Made by a program: the position numbers and the translations under genes. Shown piece by piece: positions 23,656 through 34,240 of a stretch of DNA of 64,000 nucleotides; position 1 is the first letter of the stretch; every line of letters starts with the position of its first letter. The notes under the pieces are model-generated. The model was given only the letters and a program-made list of their open reading frames with translations, searched no databases and was not told where the DNA came from. Origin of the DNA: Lomentospora prolificans (lineage: Eukaryota > Ascomycota > Sordariomycetes > Microascales > Microascaceae); assembly GCA_029532625.1 (NCBI GenBank), contig JARFXM010000009.1:4949501-5013500 (forward strand), written 5' to 3'.

Positions 23656-24541
23656 CTACTCGGTCACAACGGCGCCTTCCTCATCAGGAGGAGGCGCTGA
23701 GACGTCAACCTTCCTTATAACCCTCGCCGGGTTCCCGGCGACGCACGTATACTCAGGCACATCCTTCGTCACGACACTTCCCGCTCCAACCGTAGACCCT
23801 CGCCCAATCGTCACTCCCGGAAGAATAATAACATTGCCGCCGAGCCAGCAATCCGGCCCGATCACGATAGGCTTTCCCGACTCAGGGCCCGAGGTTCCGT
23901 TCCGCAGCGTTGGATCAAGTGGGTGTGACCCACTGAAAAAAGAGCAATTCGGGCCCACCAGGGTACGATCACCGACCGTGATGGTACACGTATCAATCCA
24001 AGTGCTTCCAAAGTTGACAAAGACGTTTTTGCCGAGCCTTTAGGCAACTGTTAGCGTTACAGAGCAGCCGCGGCCCAGGGAAACCAACGAAGGAGTGTGC
24101 CTCGCGTACTTTACGTTGTAGCCATAGTCCATCCTCACAGGAGCTTCGACCCAAGGAAAATCCTTCAGCAACTCATCATCCTCAGCGGGGCTATCATGTG
24201 GTGGAGGTAGAGGAGGAGGCAACACGGTTTTATCTTGCACGATGCTAGAGAGAGGGCGCCAGATGCTGGTGGTTAGCGAGTAATTCTTCGTTCCACAAGC
24301 ATCTAAGCACGGCTAGGGTTTGGTGGGACGGTGCTAGGAACCCGACCGCCGAGGCAGCCTACTCTTTCCATAGCTCGAGAAGATGGCGTCTAGACACGTT
24401 GCCGCCGGCGGTATTGTATTTATGGCATGCTGCCCCGCATCGTCGCCTAGCGGCCGTGAGATCGGGCGTGAAGGCGTAATAGAGGTCGCCTGCTCGCATG
24501 CGCCTGCAATTCTCGGCCGCAAATTCGCTTGAACCTTGCAT
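23656..24541 (-). CDS. Hexapeptide-repeat acetyltransferase (maltose O-acetyltransferase/NodL type)
   Basis: Three exons: 24541-24363, 24244-24110 and 24037-23656; 231 aa. The N-terminal part is a maltose-acetyltransferase helical domain (MRAGDLYYAFTPDL, ARRRC, LLELWKDIVQD). The C-terminal part is a left-handed beta-helix of hexapeptide repeats (IGPDCWLGGNVIILPGVTIG, GAGSVVTKDVP, AGNPARVI), with the catalytic His in SGSHPLDP. Such enzymes transfer acetyl from acetyl-CoA to a sugar or related hydroxyl; the acceptor is unknown. For intron 1 I chose the acceptor at 24245. An in-frame CAG further upstream would add about six residues. It is probably cytosolic. It converges on the TMEM170-like gene. 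Confidence 0.88.
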
Positions 24542-24805
24542 GGCGAAGGATTTCTGCAGACAGCGTTTGACGATGAGGGGGGTGAAAGTAGTAGAGCAAG
24601 CCGAGACGTGCTTTCTGACTGAGAGGCTAGTTATTTGAGATCAATGATGGTCCTCGTAGTCGCTTTATTTCCAGAGGCATTTTTATCAGTGGAGCCGAAA
24701 GTGCTCAGTGCTGCTCGTAGTTGGGAGGGAATCGAATCGGGCATCATAGTGTAAAATTTGAACACCAAACCGCGCCTAACGGGTAGCCAGCGTTCGCATG
24801 GATGC

Positions 24806-24823
24806 GTTGATCAATTGATCAAC
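24806..24823. repeat. 18-bp perfect palindrome GTTGATCAATTGATCAAC
   Basis: Self-complementary along its whole length. The core ATCAATTGAT recurs at 24883-24892. Possible binding site for a dimeric factor, but no known site is recognised. Confidence 0.6.
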
Positions 24824-24928
24824 CCTAGTTATTGGTTGATGGTTGGAGTGCTCCAGGGCTCAGTGCTGGCTGTTGATGTGGTATCAATTGATCACCAACT
24901 TGATTGATCCATCAGTTACCCGCGGGGT

Positions 24929-24944
24929 ATGTATGTACATACAT
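24929..24944. repeat. 16-bp perfect palindrome ATGTATGTACATACAT
   Basis: Self-complementary along its whole length, about 105 bp after the first palindrome. Function unknown. Confidence 0.6.
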
Positions 24945-25831
24945 GTACCAGCACAGGAGCCAGCTCAAGTGACTAAATGCACCACTGGCTCACTGGGCTT
25001 CTTTTTTCTCACGGATCCATAAAACATCAATTGAACCCTTCCAGGAGTGACGTTACCCATCTAACCCCCCGATTTGGGATAGGCTATCTTGAAGTCTCAA
25101 TCTATCCCCTGAAACCCTAGTCGCGCTCAAGCTCACTGCCGCGTCGCTCCCAAGTTTGCGCATGCCGAGACGACGAGATCGCATCAGAATTGAAGGAAAG
25201 CCACGTTAGTCGCTTCCCGATTTCTGTCCCTTTTAGGAATCCAAGCTCTCACGGACGGCATTCCTTACTCTGCCTGAAGCCCCCAGCAGCGCACCCCGTC
25301 GGGCCGGTGGCAAGCAAACATTGAATCGTTACCAACCATTCGAAGAACAGCGACTCTCCCTGCGTTCACTCTCGCATCCCTAGATTGCGGCCGAAAAGGC
25401 GGTTGGGCCTTTCTGATTCTCTCTTTCCTCTTGCTCTATACTGCGGTAGTAAAGTTTAAAGCGAAACCATGGTCCAGCTCCTGTAGACCTACTGGAAAAC
25501 AGTCTCTTTCCACGGCTCTTCCCCTAGTACTCTCCCACACCTTCTTGCCGCTTGGTCGAAGGCACCACACTCTAGCTTCGGCCGGGAAACACAAGAGAAC
25601 CTTTAAACTTTTAAAAGGCACAGAATTGGAATTATGGAGCGTCCCCGCACCTCGAATCCCCGATGGAGGTAAGAGAGTGTCACCAGCCTTATATATGCTC
25701 CAGCCTGTCCCAGCACGATTCTCCCCCCTTCTTCTGTCCTCCCCCTTCGCCCAAGGCCAAGAGAGATACACTTCTGTTGGTCTTCTCCCACCCGCGGCTT
25801 TGTTCCAGGCTCTTTCTATAGTCTTGCCATT

Positions 25832-26686
25832 ATGATTTCTCGTTCTCGACATACGAGGGGCCTCGTCGACGTTGACGACCCTGCTGATATCACTCCTCCC
25901 CACCCTGATGGGCTAGAGACTAACAAGACCTCCTCTAGTCCTGATGCCACATTTGATCCCCTGCAGCCAAACAAGCAGTACTACCGAGGGGGCCCCAAGT
26001 CTCTGTCGGGGATAGCCACGCGAGCCTTCTGCCTTGGAGCCGGCGTCTCCGCCTCCATGCTGACCGTCGCTGCCATCATCCTCTTCACCGAGAGCACCCT
26101 CTGGCGCATTCCCTTCTTCCTCGGCGCCCTGTCCCTGTTCCACTTTTTTGAGTTCTGGACCACGGCAGCCTACAACACCCCCGTCGCCGACCTCAGCTCC
26201 TTCCTCCTAACCGCCAACTGGCCTGCCTACCCCATCGCCCACGCCGTCGCCTCCCTCGAGTGCTTCATCACAAACTACTTCTGGCCTACCCGCTCCTGGG
26301 CCCCCTTCCACACCGGGCCCCTCCTCTTAGCCGTGGGCCTCTTCTTCGTCGTCATGGGCCAGTCCGTCCGCACCACTGCCATGATCCAGTGCGGCGAGAG
26401 CTTCAACCACATCGTCCAGCATAGCAAGAAGGCCTCCCACTCGCTCGTAACTACGGGTCTTTACTCCGTCTTCCGCCACCCTGCGTACTTTGCGTTTTTC
26501 TGGTGGGCCGTCGGCACACAGCTCGTCTTGGGGAACGTGCTCTGTTTTGTGGCGTATACGGTTGTCCTGTGGAGATTCTTCTCTAACAGGATTGCGAACG
26601 AGGAGTTGTTCTTGACGAAATTCTTTGGGGACGAGTATGTGGAGCATAAGAAGAATACCAGGGTTTGGATCCCGTTTATCCCGTGA
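25832..26686 (+). CDS. Protein-S-isoprenylcysteine O-methyltransferase (Ste14/ICMT)
   Basis: Intronless, 284 aa. A hydrophilic N-terminus of ~55 residues precedes several membrane segments. The C-terminal half carries the ICMT signature: HSLVTTGLYSVFRHPAYFAFFWW followed by a hydrophobic hairpin and RIANEELFL...FGDEYVEHKKNTRVWIPFIP. This enzyme methylates the prenylated C-terminal cysteine of CaaX proteins (Ras and Rho GTPases, a-type pheromone) at the ER after farnesylation and Rce1 proteolysis, using S-adenosylmethionine. The ATG at 25832 is the first in frame before the conserved core. Confidence 0.93.
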   Translation: MISRSRHTRGLVDVDDPADITPPHPDGLETNKTSSSPDATFDPLQPNKQYYRGGPKSLSGIATRAFCLGAGVSASMLTVAAIILFTESTLWRIPFFLGALSLFHFFEFWTTAAYNTPVADLSSFLLTANWPAYPIAHAVASLECFITNYFWPTRSWAPFHTGPLLLAVGLFFVVMGQSVRTTAMIQCGESFNHIVQHSKKASHSLVTTGLYSVFRHPAYFAFFWWAVGTQLVLGNVLCFVAYTVVLWRFFSNRIANEELFLTKFFGDEYVEHKKNTRVWIPFIP

Positions 26687-27053
26687 GCGAGGCTTGGGGT
26701 AATATCGAGATTTGAAGTACCTTGAGTCTTGGCGTCGTGGCGACCTAGAGCTTCCTTTAGATAGGATACTGCGTAGGGTTTCGATTTGTACTTCTATTAT
26801 GGGGGACGGTTAAACCAAGGTCATAGGACGTGAATAAGAAGGACTACGCGAAATATGTGTCGTATAATAATGCATAGTCTTTCGTTAACCAAAATTGAAA
26901 TGACAAAAGAACCATGTTTTCGATAAAAGACGACGTGAAAATCAGCAGTGAGCTAAACCCAACCCTTCCGTCTATGATTCTCTTTCTTTTTGTTTGGAAT
27001 CCCCCTAAGATAAGTGTACATCAAAGTTTAAACCATTCGACCCTCCTTAAAAA
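26687..27053. other. Short intergenic between convergent genes
   Basis: Contains the 3' ends of the methyltransferase and the acyltransferase. No gene seen. Confidence 0.4.
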
Positions 27054-28756
27054 CTACGAGGAGCTCGCCGGGATGGCCTGTCTACTCACGGAGCCGTACT
27101 TTGCCTGCCACGCGTAAAAGTACATGAGAGCGGCGAAGGGCTGACCGAAGATGGTGAAGGAAATCCAAAAGATGGAGTTTCCAATCAACTTGCTCGTCGC
27201 CGTCTTTGATTTGCCGAGGGGCGTCGTGAGAGCAATAAGTGGTAGCTGGAGGAACATGCCGAGGAAGGCAACGCCTGGAAGTGGTTGGAAATTAGCACTG
27301 GATACAGCGGGGAAGAGGCTGTTGGGGTTTGTTACTCACCAATAATGTTGTGTGTCGGAATACCCACGAGAATTTCGTGCAACACGGCAGAGAGGAAGAA
27401 GACCATCAGGCTAGCCATCTTGGGTGACCATCCCCTGTTGATTAGGGGTGTGTAAACGTGCCTCTTAAAGTACCTGTACACAGGCTTGTTCCAGGTCCGC
27501 CAGTAGACGCCGAGATTCTCACTATTCCACCAGTCATCATAGAAGGAGCGATCGCCAAACCTGGTAATCTCGGCAAGCGCGTTGAGGGTAGACTGGAAAA
27601 AGGCGAAGAATCCGGCGAGCCAGATGACGAGTGAAATGGTAGAAAGCTTCAGAAGGCGCTCGAGGATGGCGGTATACTCCAGAGTCTTAATTTTGATCAG
27701 CGAGTTGAGCAGGAGAGGAGTTGCGTACTGAGCGCTCGTGAACCAGATAAACACGCCGAGGCCGAAAGCTTCACCCGCGCGTTTGGCGACAAAGACCCAT
27801 CGAATCTTATCGGTTCGCGGATAGACTGGTTGGTAGATGAGGGTTGGGGCCCACCAAAAGTACACGAGATTGCTCATGGTGATGTTTTGGGGATAAGGAC
27901 ACTGGGCGTAGAGCTCCGGAACGGAAGCGAGACCGTCCGTTTGCGGGTGGAGGTAGGCATGACGGAGATCCCGGTTAGTGAGCGCGTACGAGTAGGTTTT
28001 AAGAAGCACAATGATGGCATGAAGCTCGGTGATTGTGCCAATGAGAGGGTGGTGAATATGGTAGTACACAACCCAAGAGGTGTAAGCCAAGATCGCGACG
28101 ACGTTGATGGAGTGAAGCCAGGCGACGATAATCCAGGTTCTGCGGAACTTGGCGGATTCCTCAGGTGAGGGACCATCTTTGCGACCTTTGCCGTGCTTCC
28201 GTAGACCCATAGCTTGGCTCGCAGCAACCGATTCAATGAGATAGGCGATGAGAAGGTGGCAGGGGATGAGGAAGTAAAGTCCTAGGCCAAGCTGGAGATC
28301 TAGTTGCCGGAAGTCATGACAGCGGATACATATTAAGACTCCGTACTGTTGATATCGTTAGCACTCTCCCACAGACGAACGGATGAGGGCGATACGAGCC
28401 TTTTCGATGTTCTCGATCATGAGTCGTAAGTTGCCAACCACTATATCCCCCTAAAGTTAGCGGCCATACGCAAAGGAGCGCCAATTGGGTGGGCGAAACC
28501 GCGACACAATGCGATTTAACGTACCTAGAGAGATAGCCATGAGATTTCGGAACCCAAGGAAGCTGGGCGTCGCTGGGGAATCATGGCTGAGACATGAAGG
28601 CTGAGATGTCCTATGGACCGCAGCAACATGGCGATAACCCTTTAGTGGCTCTTCGCCCTGGGTGTGCCACCCGGATGATTCTTCTTTCGCTATCCTGCGA
28701 CGGGTAGTAGTGTTGCTTGCCGCGGGGCGAGCGTCAGAAGAGGTAGTTGACGCCAT
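27054..28756 (-). CDS. MBOAT acyltransferase, DGAT1/sterol O-acyltransferase type
   Basis: Four exons: 28756-28525, 28440-28400, 28345-27340 and 27274-27054; 499 aa, phases consistent. Hallmarks are YRHVAAVH and CLSHDS near the N-terminus, NLRLMIEN, YFWWAPTLIYQPVYPR, FYDDWWNS (the FYxDWWN motif) and the putative catalytic His in SAVLHE. Many membrane segments are present, as for an ER enzyme. Family members esterify diacylglycerol or sterol with acyl-CoA to make storage lipid. The motifs favour DGAT1, but a sterol acyltransferase cannot be excluded. The 54-bp intron 2 fits only with a GC donor at 28399 (AAG|GCTCGT); the GT alternatives give the wrong phase or an intron under 30 bp. The 3' end is taken at 27054. 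A GTGAGT inside the last exon could hide a further splice. Confidence 0.9.
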
Positions 28757-30694
28757 TGCGAATGAAGCTATCGCGAGCGCTGAATGGTGTGCCTCGTTAA
28801 ATTATAGCCAAAGTACTTGAGTGGTGCTGTCCCCTCATACCGAGTGAGCTGACGATGAAATTCGAGTGACGATGATTGAAACCTAGTAATAGCGGGAAGC
28901 CAGTCGTCGAAATACGCTGCACACCTTCAACGATTAATCTAGCACTGAAGAGAGGAGGGAGGAAGGTATCCCCTTTTCGTGTTCAGTGGATTGATGGTTT
29001 TCTCTTTCCTGATTGATTTTTTCGGCTGACACCGATGGCTTCCTCAAATTGACCCCACTAAACGAGCAGAAGCGCTGACGTGGTGTAACAGCTTGCAACG
29101 GAGATCGACTTGCGAGTAGCTGTTTTGGTGCGTGATGCTCCTTACGAGTAGTGTTTGGCTTGGACGTCCATACGAGTAGATTGGCCCCGTTAGATAGACC
29201 GAGGTCCCAGTGGTGGCGACGCAAGGGCAGGGGGAATTGTTGGTCTCGGCGGAGCTAAATAGGTAACAAGCTGTGTTCAATCAATTGATGTTGGGACTAC
29301 CGCGGGTAACAGAGACTGCGCAGGACAGCAACGAAATCAACTCAGATTCTGCAGAATTGAAAGTTAAGAGCGGAGGAAGGACGGATTTCAACAGTATCAT
29401 AACGCCTTGGGAAGATTAATGGAGAAATAGAGAAACTAGGCCAGCCTTTCCAATCAAATAAGGGCTTCACAAGCCCGAACCCCAATTGTCTTGGAAGCGA
29501 GGACAGCTTTTCGATATTGACATTACCAAGGTCCTTGGTGGCTTGTGCGGGAATAGGCTAGGGGCGGGTAGGATAGCCTGCTTGTCGTTAATAGAGTTTT
29601 GATAACTTCTCTCGAGGATCCAGTACGGCCAATTCTCGGGTTCTAGGAGCTAGGGTCGAAGTGATTTTGTGCTTTGAGATCTGCCTAATGCAACTCCAAT
29701 TCGGGCCGTACAAGAGAACTTCGATGGTCAGAGGCACAACATTACGAGCGGAGAGACAGACACCTTTGTTTACTCGGACAAGATGGATCGCAGGCGGCGA
29801 CGTCTAACACAGGTGAGATGGGGTGCGTTTCTAGCATGGAAAAACCCGTTCAAGCGAAGGAGATTCCGAAGGGAACCGACTGGCGCGATAAACACTGCTT
29901 CCGTCTGAAGGCCCCTGTTTCGAATCTCTGGTGTTCGACTGGAAGCATCAGTATTCCGATTTTGTGGGCTAGATCCTGTCCAGTTGTTACCCGGGCGGCA
30001 CGGGATTGTTTCTGTCTTAGCAAAAACATGAAGAGCATGCTTCCCTTCTAGATCCGTCCGAATGCATATGCAGCCGGCTGGCCTAGGTAAACTAGGGTGG
30101 CATGGATTCCTCCATCTGTGATGACCACGCGGCAATACGAAGGGGCTTTGTCGCCCCAACCTGCCACTATCACATGCTAGAGTTCGTCTGCAAGTCCAGA
30201 AGCATGCCAGCGACGGCGCCTTCCATGTATTTTGGGTCAGGTGAATTTGGACTAGCGCTTGAAGGTGCATCTCGAGCACTGACCCACAATGCGGATGGTC
30301 ACGTGATATCATGTACCTGGGTACCTGCTCCACTAGACCCGTAGCTTGACAGCTTCGCGAGGGCCGCGATTCAAGTTGGAGAGCGCGTCAGAAACTGAAG
30401 GACCTCGTTGTTGCAGGGGCATTGTCTATCAGAGCAATATTCGTCCACCTAGCCAATTATCGAATATCTATACGCTGAATTGTTCCGGCACTCGCTCTAC
30501 CACACCTGTGGGACTCGGACTGTTAGAAACTGAATGATGGATTGAGCTACGCCGCCTACCATTCCAGTCTAATCATTTGTGACCCTTTATCAGGGCCATC
30601 ATCTCATTTATCTCATACCTCTTTGACCATATTTTGATCGTGGCCTTACCAATTTCTCACTTAGTATCCCTGATTTTCCTTTTTCTCAATAGCC
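28757..30694. other. Intergenic, divergent promoter region
   Basis: Lies between the starts of the acyltransferase (-) and Pfs2 (+), 1.9 kb. Open frames such as 29770-30333 (-) show no recognisable protein. A stretch at 30345-30420 superficially resembles part of a tRNA but does not fold properly. Confidence 0.45.
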
Positions 30695-32704
30695 ATGGCC
30701 TATGAGCCAAGGGGAGATCATGGTGGAGGTGGAGGGGGTGGAGGTCACGATGGGGGATATGTCAGAACTAGAGGAAGACGTAAGGCAACATATCCATTCA
30801 CTTCTTAGTCTCTTTGACTCTTTTGCCTGAATTCCACTGAAACACATGTGGTTTCCCCAGCATTTACTAATAAAGATGGCTCGACCAGGTCCGGTAACTG
30901 ATTATGGATCCACCATTGGCCATTGGGTTCAGAATCGATCCCTCAAGCCTAACGGCGGATATTTCGGCGAGCGAGAGCGTCCAAGTCCTAGCTACATTGT
31001 TGATGTTTGTCTTCCTCTGGCATTTTCGCCATCCCCGCGTCCTCTGGAGACTGCCACTGACCAAGCCTCTAGTTCGAACTTCCGGCGGCGCGGCCTACTA
31101 GGGCGGCCGAGTCGATCCCGGCCAAACATCTTCACACATCCTTAAACAAGGTGAAGCACCCGGTGAATGTTGTACGCTGGACGCCAGAGGGGAGGAGACT
31201 CCTCACTGCCTCGACCAGCGGCGAATTCACCTTGTGGAACGGGACAGGGTTCAATTTCGAGACTATCATGCAGGCCCACGATTCGGCCATTAGAGCTCTA
31301 TGCTACTCTCACAACGATGACTGGCTAGTCTCTGGTGACCATGATGGCATCGTCAAATACTGGCAGCCAAACTTTAACAATCTGGAGAGCATTAGTGCCC
31401 ATAGCGACCCTGTCCGTGACATTGCTTTCAGCCCCAGCGACAATAAGTTCGTGACGGCCAGCGATGACTCAACTCTCAAGATTTTTGACTTCGCCGGTGG
31501 CGTTGAAGAGAGCGTACTCAAGAGCCACGGCTGGGACGTGAAGAGCTGCGATTGGCATCCTACCAAGGGTCTCCTGGTGTCGGGGTCGAAGGACCATTTA
31601 GTGAAGCTTTGGGATCCGAGAAACGCCCGCTGCTTGACCACTCTGCACGGCCACAAGAACACCATCACAAAGACTGTATTCGAGAAGATCCGCGGCTACT
31701 GCCTTGCCACATCGGCTAGGGACCAAACTGCACGCGTGTTCGACCTCAGAATGATGCGAGACATTTGCCTTCTCAAAGGCCATGAAAAGGACATTTCAAC
31801 TCTGACTTGGCACCCTGTTCACCCTAACTTCCTCAGTACTGGTGGGCATGATGGCTCACTTTTCCACTACCTTCTCGACGAGCCTAACCCGCCTCCTGGT
31901 CATGCGTTGACGGTGGCACCTTACGATAGCGCAGACCCTACCTCGGCACCCGCTCAGACTATTTACCCTGCCCACAAGGTATCGTTCGCGCATGATTTTG
32001 CCATCTGGTCTTTAGACTGGCACCCACTCGGCCATATCCTTGCCTCTGGTTCGAACGACCGCCTAACCCGCTTCTGGTCTCGACCGCGCCCCGGAGATAC
32101 CGACTTCCAAAACGATAAATACCATATCGGCGAGGCCGCCGCGGTCGCTCAAGGAACCTGGGATCGACGGGGTGGTCGTCAGCAGCGCCAAGAAGAGGAG
32201 GAGCGCGAAATCGAGGACGAGATGGAGGGTCTCGTCGACCAAAAGCTGCCCATCAAGCAGCAGGCGCCCTCGTTCCCTGGTATTCCAGGTCTTCCTCTCC
32301 ACGGTGCCCCATCTTCCTCCACTATGCCTATGCCTCCTCCATTGATCCCCGGTGTTCCGCCCCCGCCTATTCCACTTCCCGGTCTTGGGGGTGCTCCTCC
32401 ACCCCTCCCCGCGGGTCTCGCCGGCCTCGACCCCAACAATCCCGCCGACATTTCCAAAATCGCCGAAATTATGCAAAAGGCAGGCGTGCAGCTACCACCT
32501 CCCCCACCTCCAGGCCTTTTGCCGCCTGGTTTGGCACCCGGCTTGTTACCTCCTGGTTTTCCCATTCCTCCCCCTCCTCCACCTGGCTCGGGCCCTATGG
32601 ATCTTGATCCCAATGGCGCGGATAGGCGCCGTGCTCCCTTGCCCAGCCAAGAGGAGAGCCTTAGAATGGAACAGACCCGGGGAAACTATACCAGGTCACG
32701 ATAA
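30695..32704 (+). CDS. PFS2: Polyadenylation factor subunit 2 (Pfs2/WDR33 homologue)
   Basis: Three exons: 30695-30779, 30889-31004 and 31073-32704; 610 aa, phases consistent. After a Gly-rich start comes the conserved [14 protein letters not shown] segment and then seven WD40 repeats ([44 protein letters not shown], [45 protein letters not shown]). The C-terminal ~190 residues are charged and then strongly Pro-rich. Pfs2 is the WD40 scaffold of cleavage and polyadenylation factor in the nucleus. Its human homologue WDR33 contacts the AAUAAA signal with CPSF30. The intron 1 acceptor at 30888 completes the conserved RGRRP. Confidence 0.95.
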
Positions 32705-33199
32705 ATTAGATGGGGGGAAAACAAAGTTGGTCATGGGGGTCTTGCATTTCCATGGCGGTTTATACCAAAGTATCCGGGCTTTCTCTACCACCCCAAAGCC
32801 CCAGCGATGTTGGTTTCGGCGTGCGGCGTTAGCATAGCATCCCAAGATGATGTATAGGCAGAACAGGTCGTTGAGCCCTCTGGCTTTGCTCACTCTTCTT
32901 AAACTTGCGCTACTGTGTACGATATCGAGAGGAGAGAGGCCAAGGAGAGGACAGATATCAGATGCGGGATACCTTAGGTAGACAGAGGATTGCCAAAAGA
33001 AAGGGTTTGGTTTTCAAGTCTTTAAATAGAAGGGCTCAATCGCCACCTCGTACAATATGCTACAATGCAGCTCGAACCGTGCAGTGAATGGTCACTGATG
33101 CCGCGCGATAATGATACATCTGGTACATACGCAATGAGGGAGAGCAAAATAATCCTCGTTCACACAGCCTTTGCCCCTCCTGTCCCGCATAAACAGAGC
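32705..33199. other. Intergenic between convergent genes
   Basis: 3' regions of Pfs2 and the nuclease gene; no gene recognised. Confidence 0.4.
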
Positions 33200-34240
33200 T
33201 TATTTCCTCGGAGGAGGCAGGGCCTTCCTGTTCTTATCGGCGAACTCCCTCACAATAATGGCGCAGTCGCCCTCGGCACAGAGCCTCCTTCTCCTCTGCA
33301 CGGGTAATTTAGTCGCAAACTCTAGGCCGCTAGCGCGCTCAATGGCCTCAAGTGGGACCTCGAAGTCGGTGAGGGGCTTCTCATTGGGGATGGGCGCATT
33401 GGGCATGACAAAGGCTCCGATGGCGACATTGCCGCCGGGCTTGCCATCTTCAGCGAAGATGACTTTGTAAAAGTGCGTGGGTACGGCGACGCTGGCAGGG
33501 TTACCGATGACCTCGTACTTCACGTACCACTTGCCATCGGCGGGGTCCTTTTTGGGGAGGTAAAGGGGGCCGGTGACGATGCGGACGGAGGGATACCTAT
33601 TCGTGAGCCGCCTGCAGAAGTCTTCGAAATGCGCCCAGTAATCCCTGTTGAAGCCCTCGCCGACCTGGGGACACATGTTGCTCAGGTAAAAAGTCTCATC
33701 CATAGCCTTCTGGTCCCACTTAGCATCGGCAGCAGGCATCTGGTGGCCACGATCGTAACCGCTGCGGAAGTAATCTTTTAGCAGGGCGCGGAACTTGGCG
33801 GGTATGGACTCATCCTCGATAAAGTTGCTGTGGCGGCGGTCGCCGTCGCGGATGGCGAGAGAGGCAGGTGTGATATGTTCGGCGACCCAGTGGGGATTCC
33901 TCGTGCGGCGGTCATACGCGGAGACGAAGGCGGCACGGGCGGCGATGTCGGACACGGGCCCTGGGAAGCCGTACTCGAAGAGCCCAGCCGGGTTGACGGG
34001 GGAAGGCGCAGCGACTGAGCCGGTGGGTGCTCCGGCGGTGGAGGGGGGCGCGAAGATCTGGGTCGCGGGAATGGCTACTGGGGACTGCGTTGGAGTGATG
34101 GTGGTACTTGAAGAGTTGGAAGGATTTATGCTCGTGTAGGGCTTGGTATCGGAGCGGAAGGCGTGAAGGGCTGCTGCTGTTACTGCGGCGCCGCCACCGG
34201 CGCCGAGGGCGAGGAGAGCTATGCTGGTGGCCTTGGACAT
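33200..34240 (-). CDS. NUC1: Mitochondrial endonuclease G (Nuc1 type)
   Basis: Intronless, 346 aa. The N-terminus has a hydrophobic stretch (IALLALGAGGGAAVTAAALHAF), probably targeting and anchoring to the mitochondrial inner membrane, then a Ser/Thr/Pro-rich linker. The DNA/RNA non-specific nuclease domain follows, with FVSAYDRRTRNPHWVAEHI, the metal-finger active site DRGH at about 163-166 (GYDRGHQMPAAD), FYLSNMCPQ and the conserved Asn downstream. It is a Mg-dependent sugar non-specific nuclease of the intermembrane space, linked in fungi and animals to mitochondrial DNA turnover and cell death. The C-terminal basic segment is rich in Arg. Confidence 0.95.
   Translation of the reverse strand: MSKATSIALLALGAGGGAAVTAAALHAFRSDTKPYTSINPSNSSSTTITPTQSPVAIPATQIFAPPSTAGAPTGSVAAPSPVNPAGLFEYGFPGPVSDIAARAAFVSAYDRRTRNPHWVAEHITPASLAIRDGDRRHSNFIEDESIPAKFRALLKDYFRSGYDRGHQMPAADAKWDQKAMDETFYLSNMCPQVGEGFNRDYWAHFEDFCRRLTNRYPSVRIVTGPLYLPKKDPADGKWYVKYEVIGNPASVAVPTHFYKVIFAEDGKPGGNVAIGAFVMPNAPIPNEKPLTDFEVPLEAIERASGLEFATKLPVQRRRRLCAEGDCAIIVREFADKNRKALPPPRK

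Larger units (their letters stand above)
24542..25831. other. Intergenic with palindromes, upstream of both flanking genes
   Basis: Divergent promoter region (acetyltransferase on -, methyltransferase on +). It holds an 18-bp perfect palindrome at 24806-24823, a related ATCAATTGAT at 24883-24892 and a second perfect palindrome at 24929-24944. Open frames at 25431-25903 on both strands run into the methyltransferase leader and look non-coding. Confidence 0.5.

Noticed and set aside
25436..25903. 155-codon minus-strand frame overlapping the methyltransferase start
   Set aside because: Antisense to the leader and first codons of a well-supported gene, with no recognisable content.
29770..30333. 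187-codon minus-strand open frame
   Set aside because: No domain recognised, and amino acid composition looks like translated non-coding DNA.
30345..30420. tRNA-like stretch (GATTCAAGTTGGAGAGCGC, then ACTGAAG)
   Set aside because: It recalls a D-arm and a Phe-type anticodon loop, but there is no T-arm consensus and no acceptor stem pairing.
32179..32613. Gly/Pro-rich minus-strand open frames opposite the Pfs2 tail
   Set aside because: Shadow of the proline-rich codons of Pfs2 on the opposite strand.
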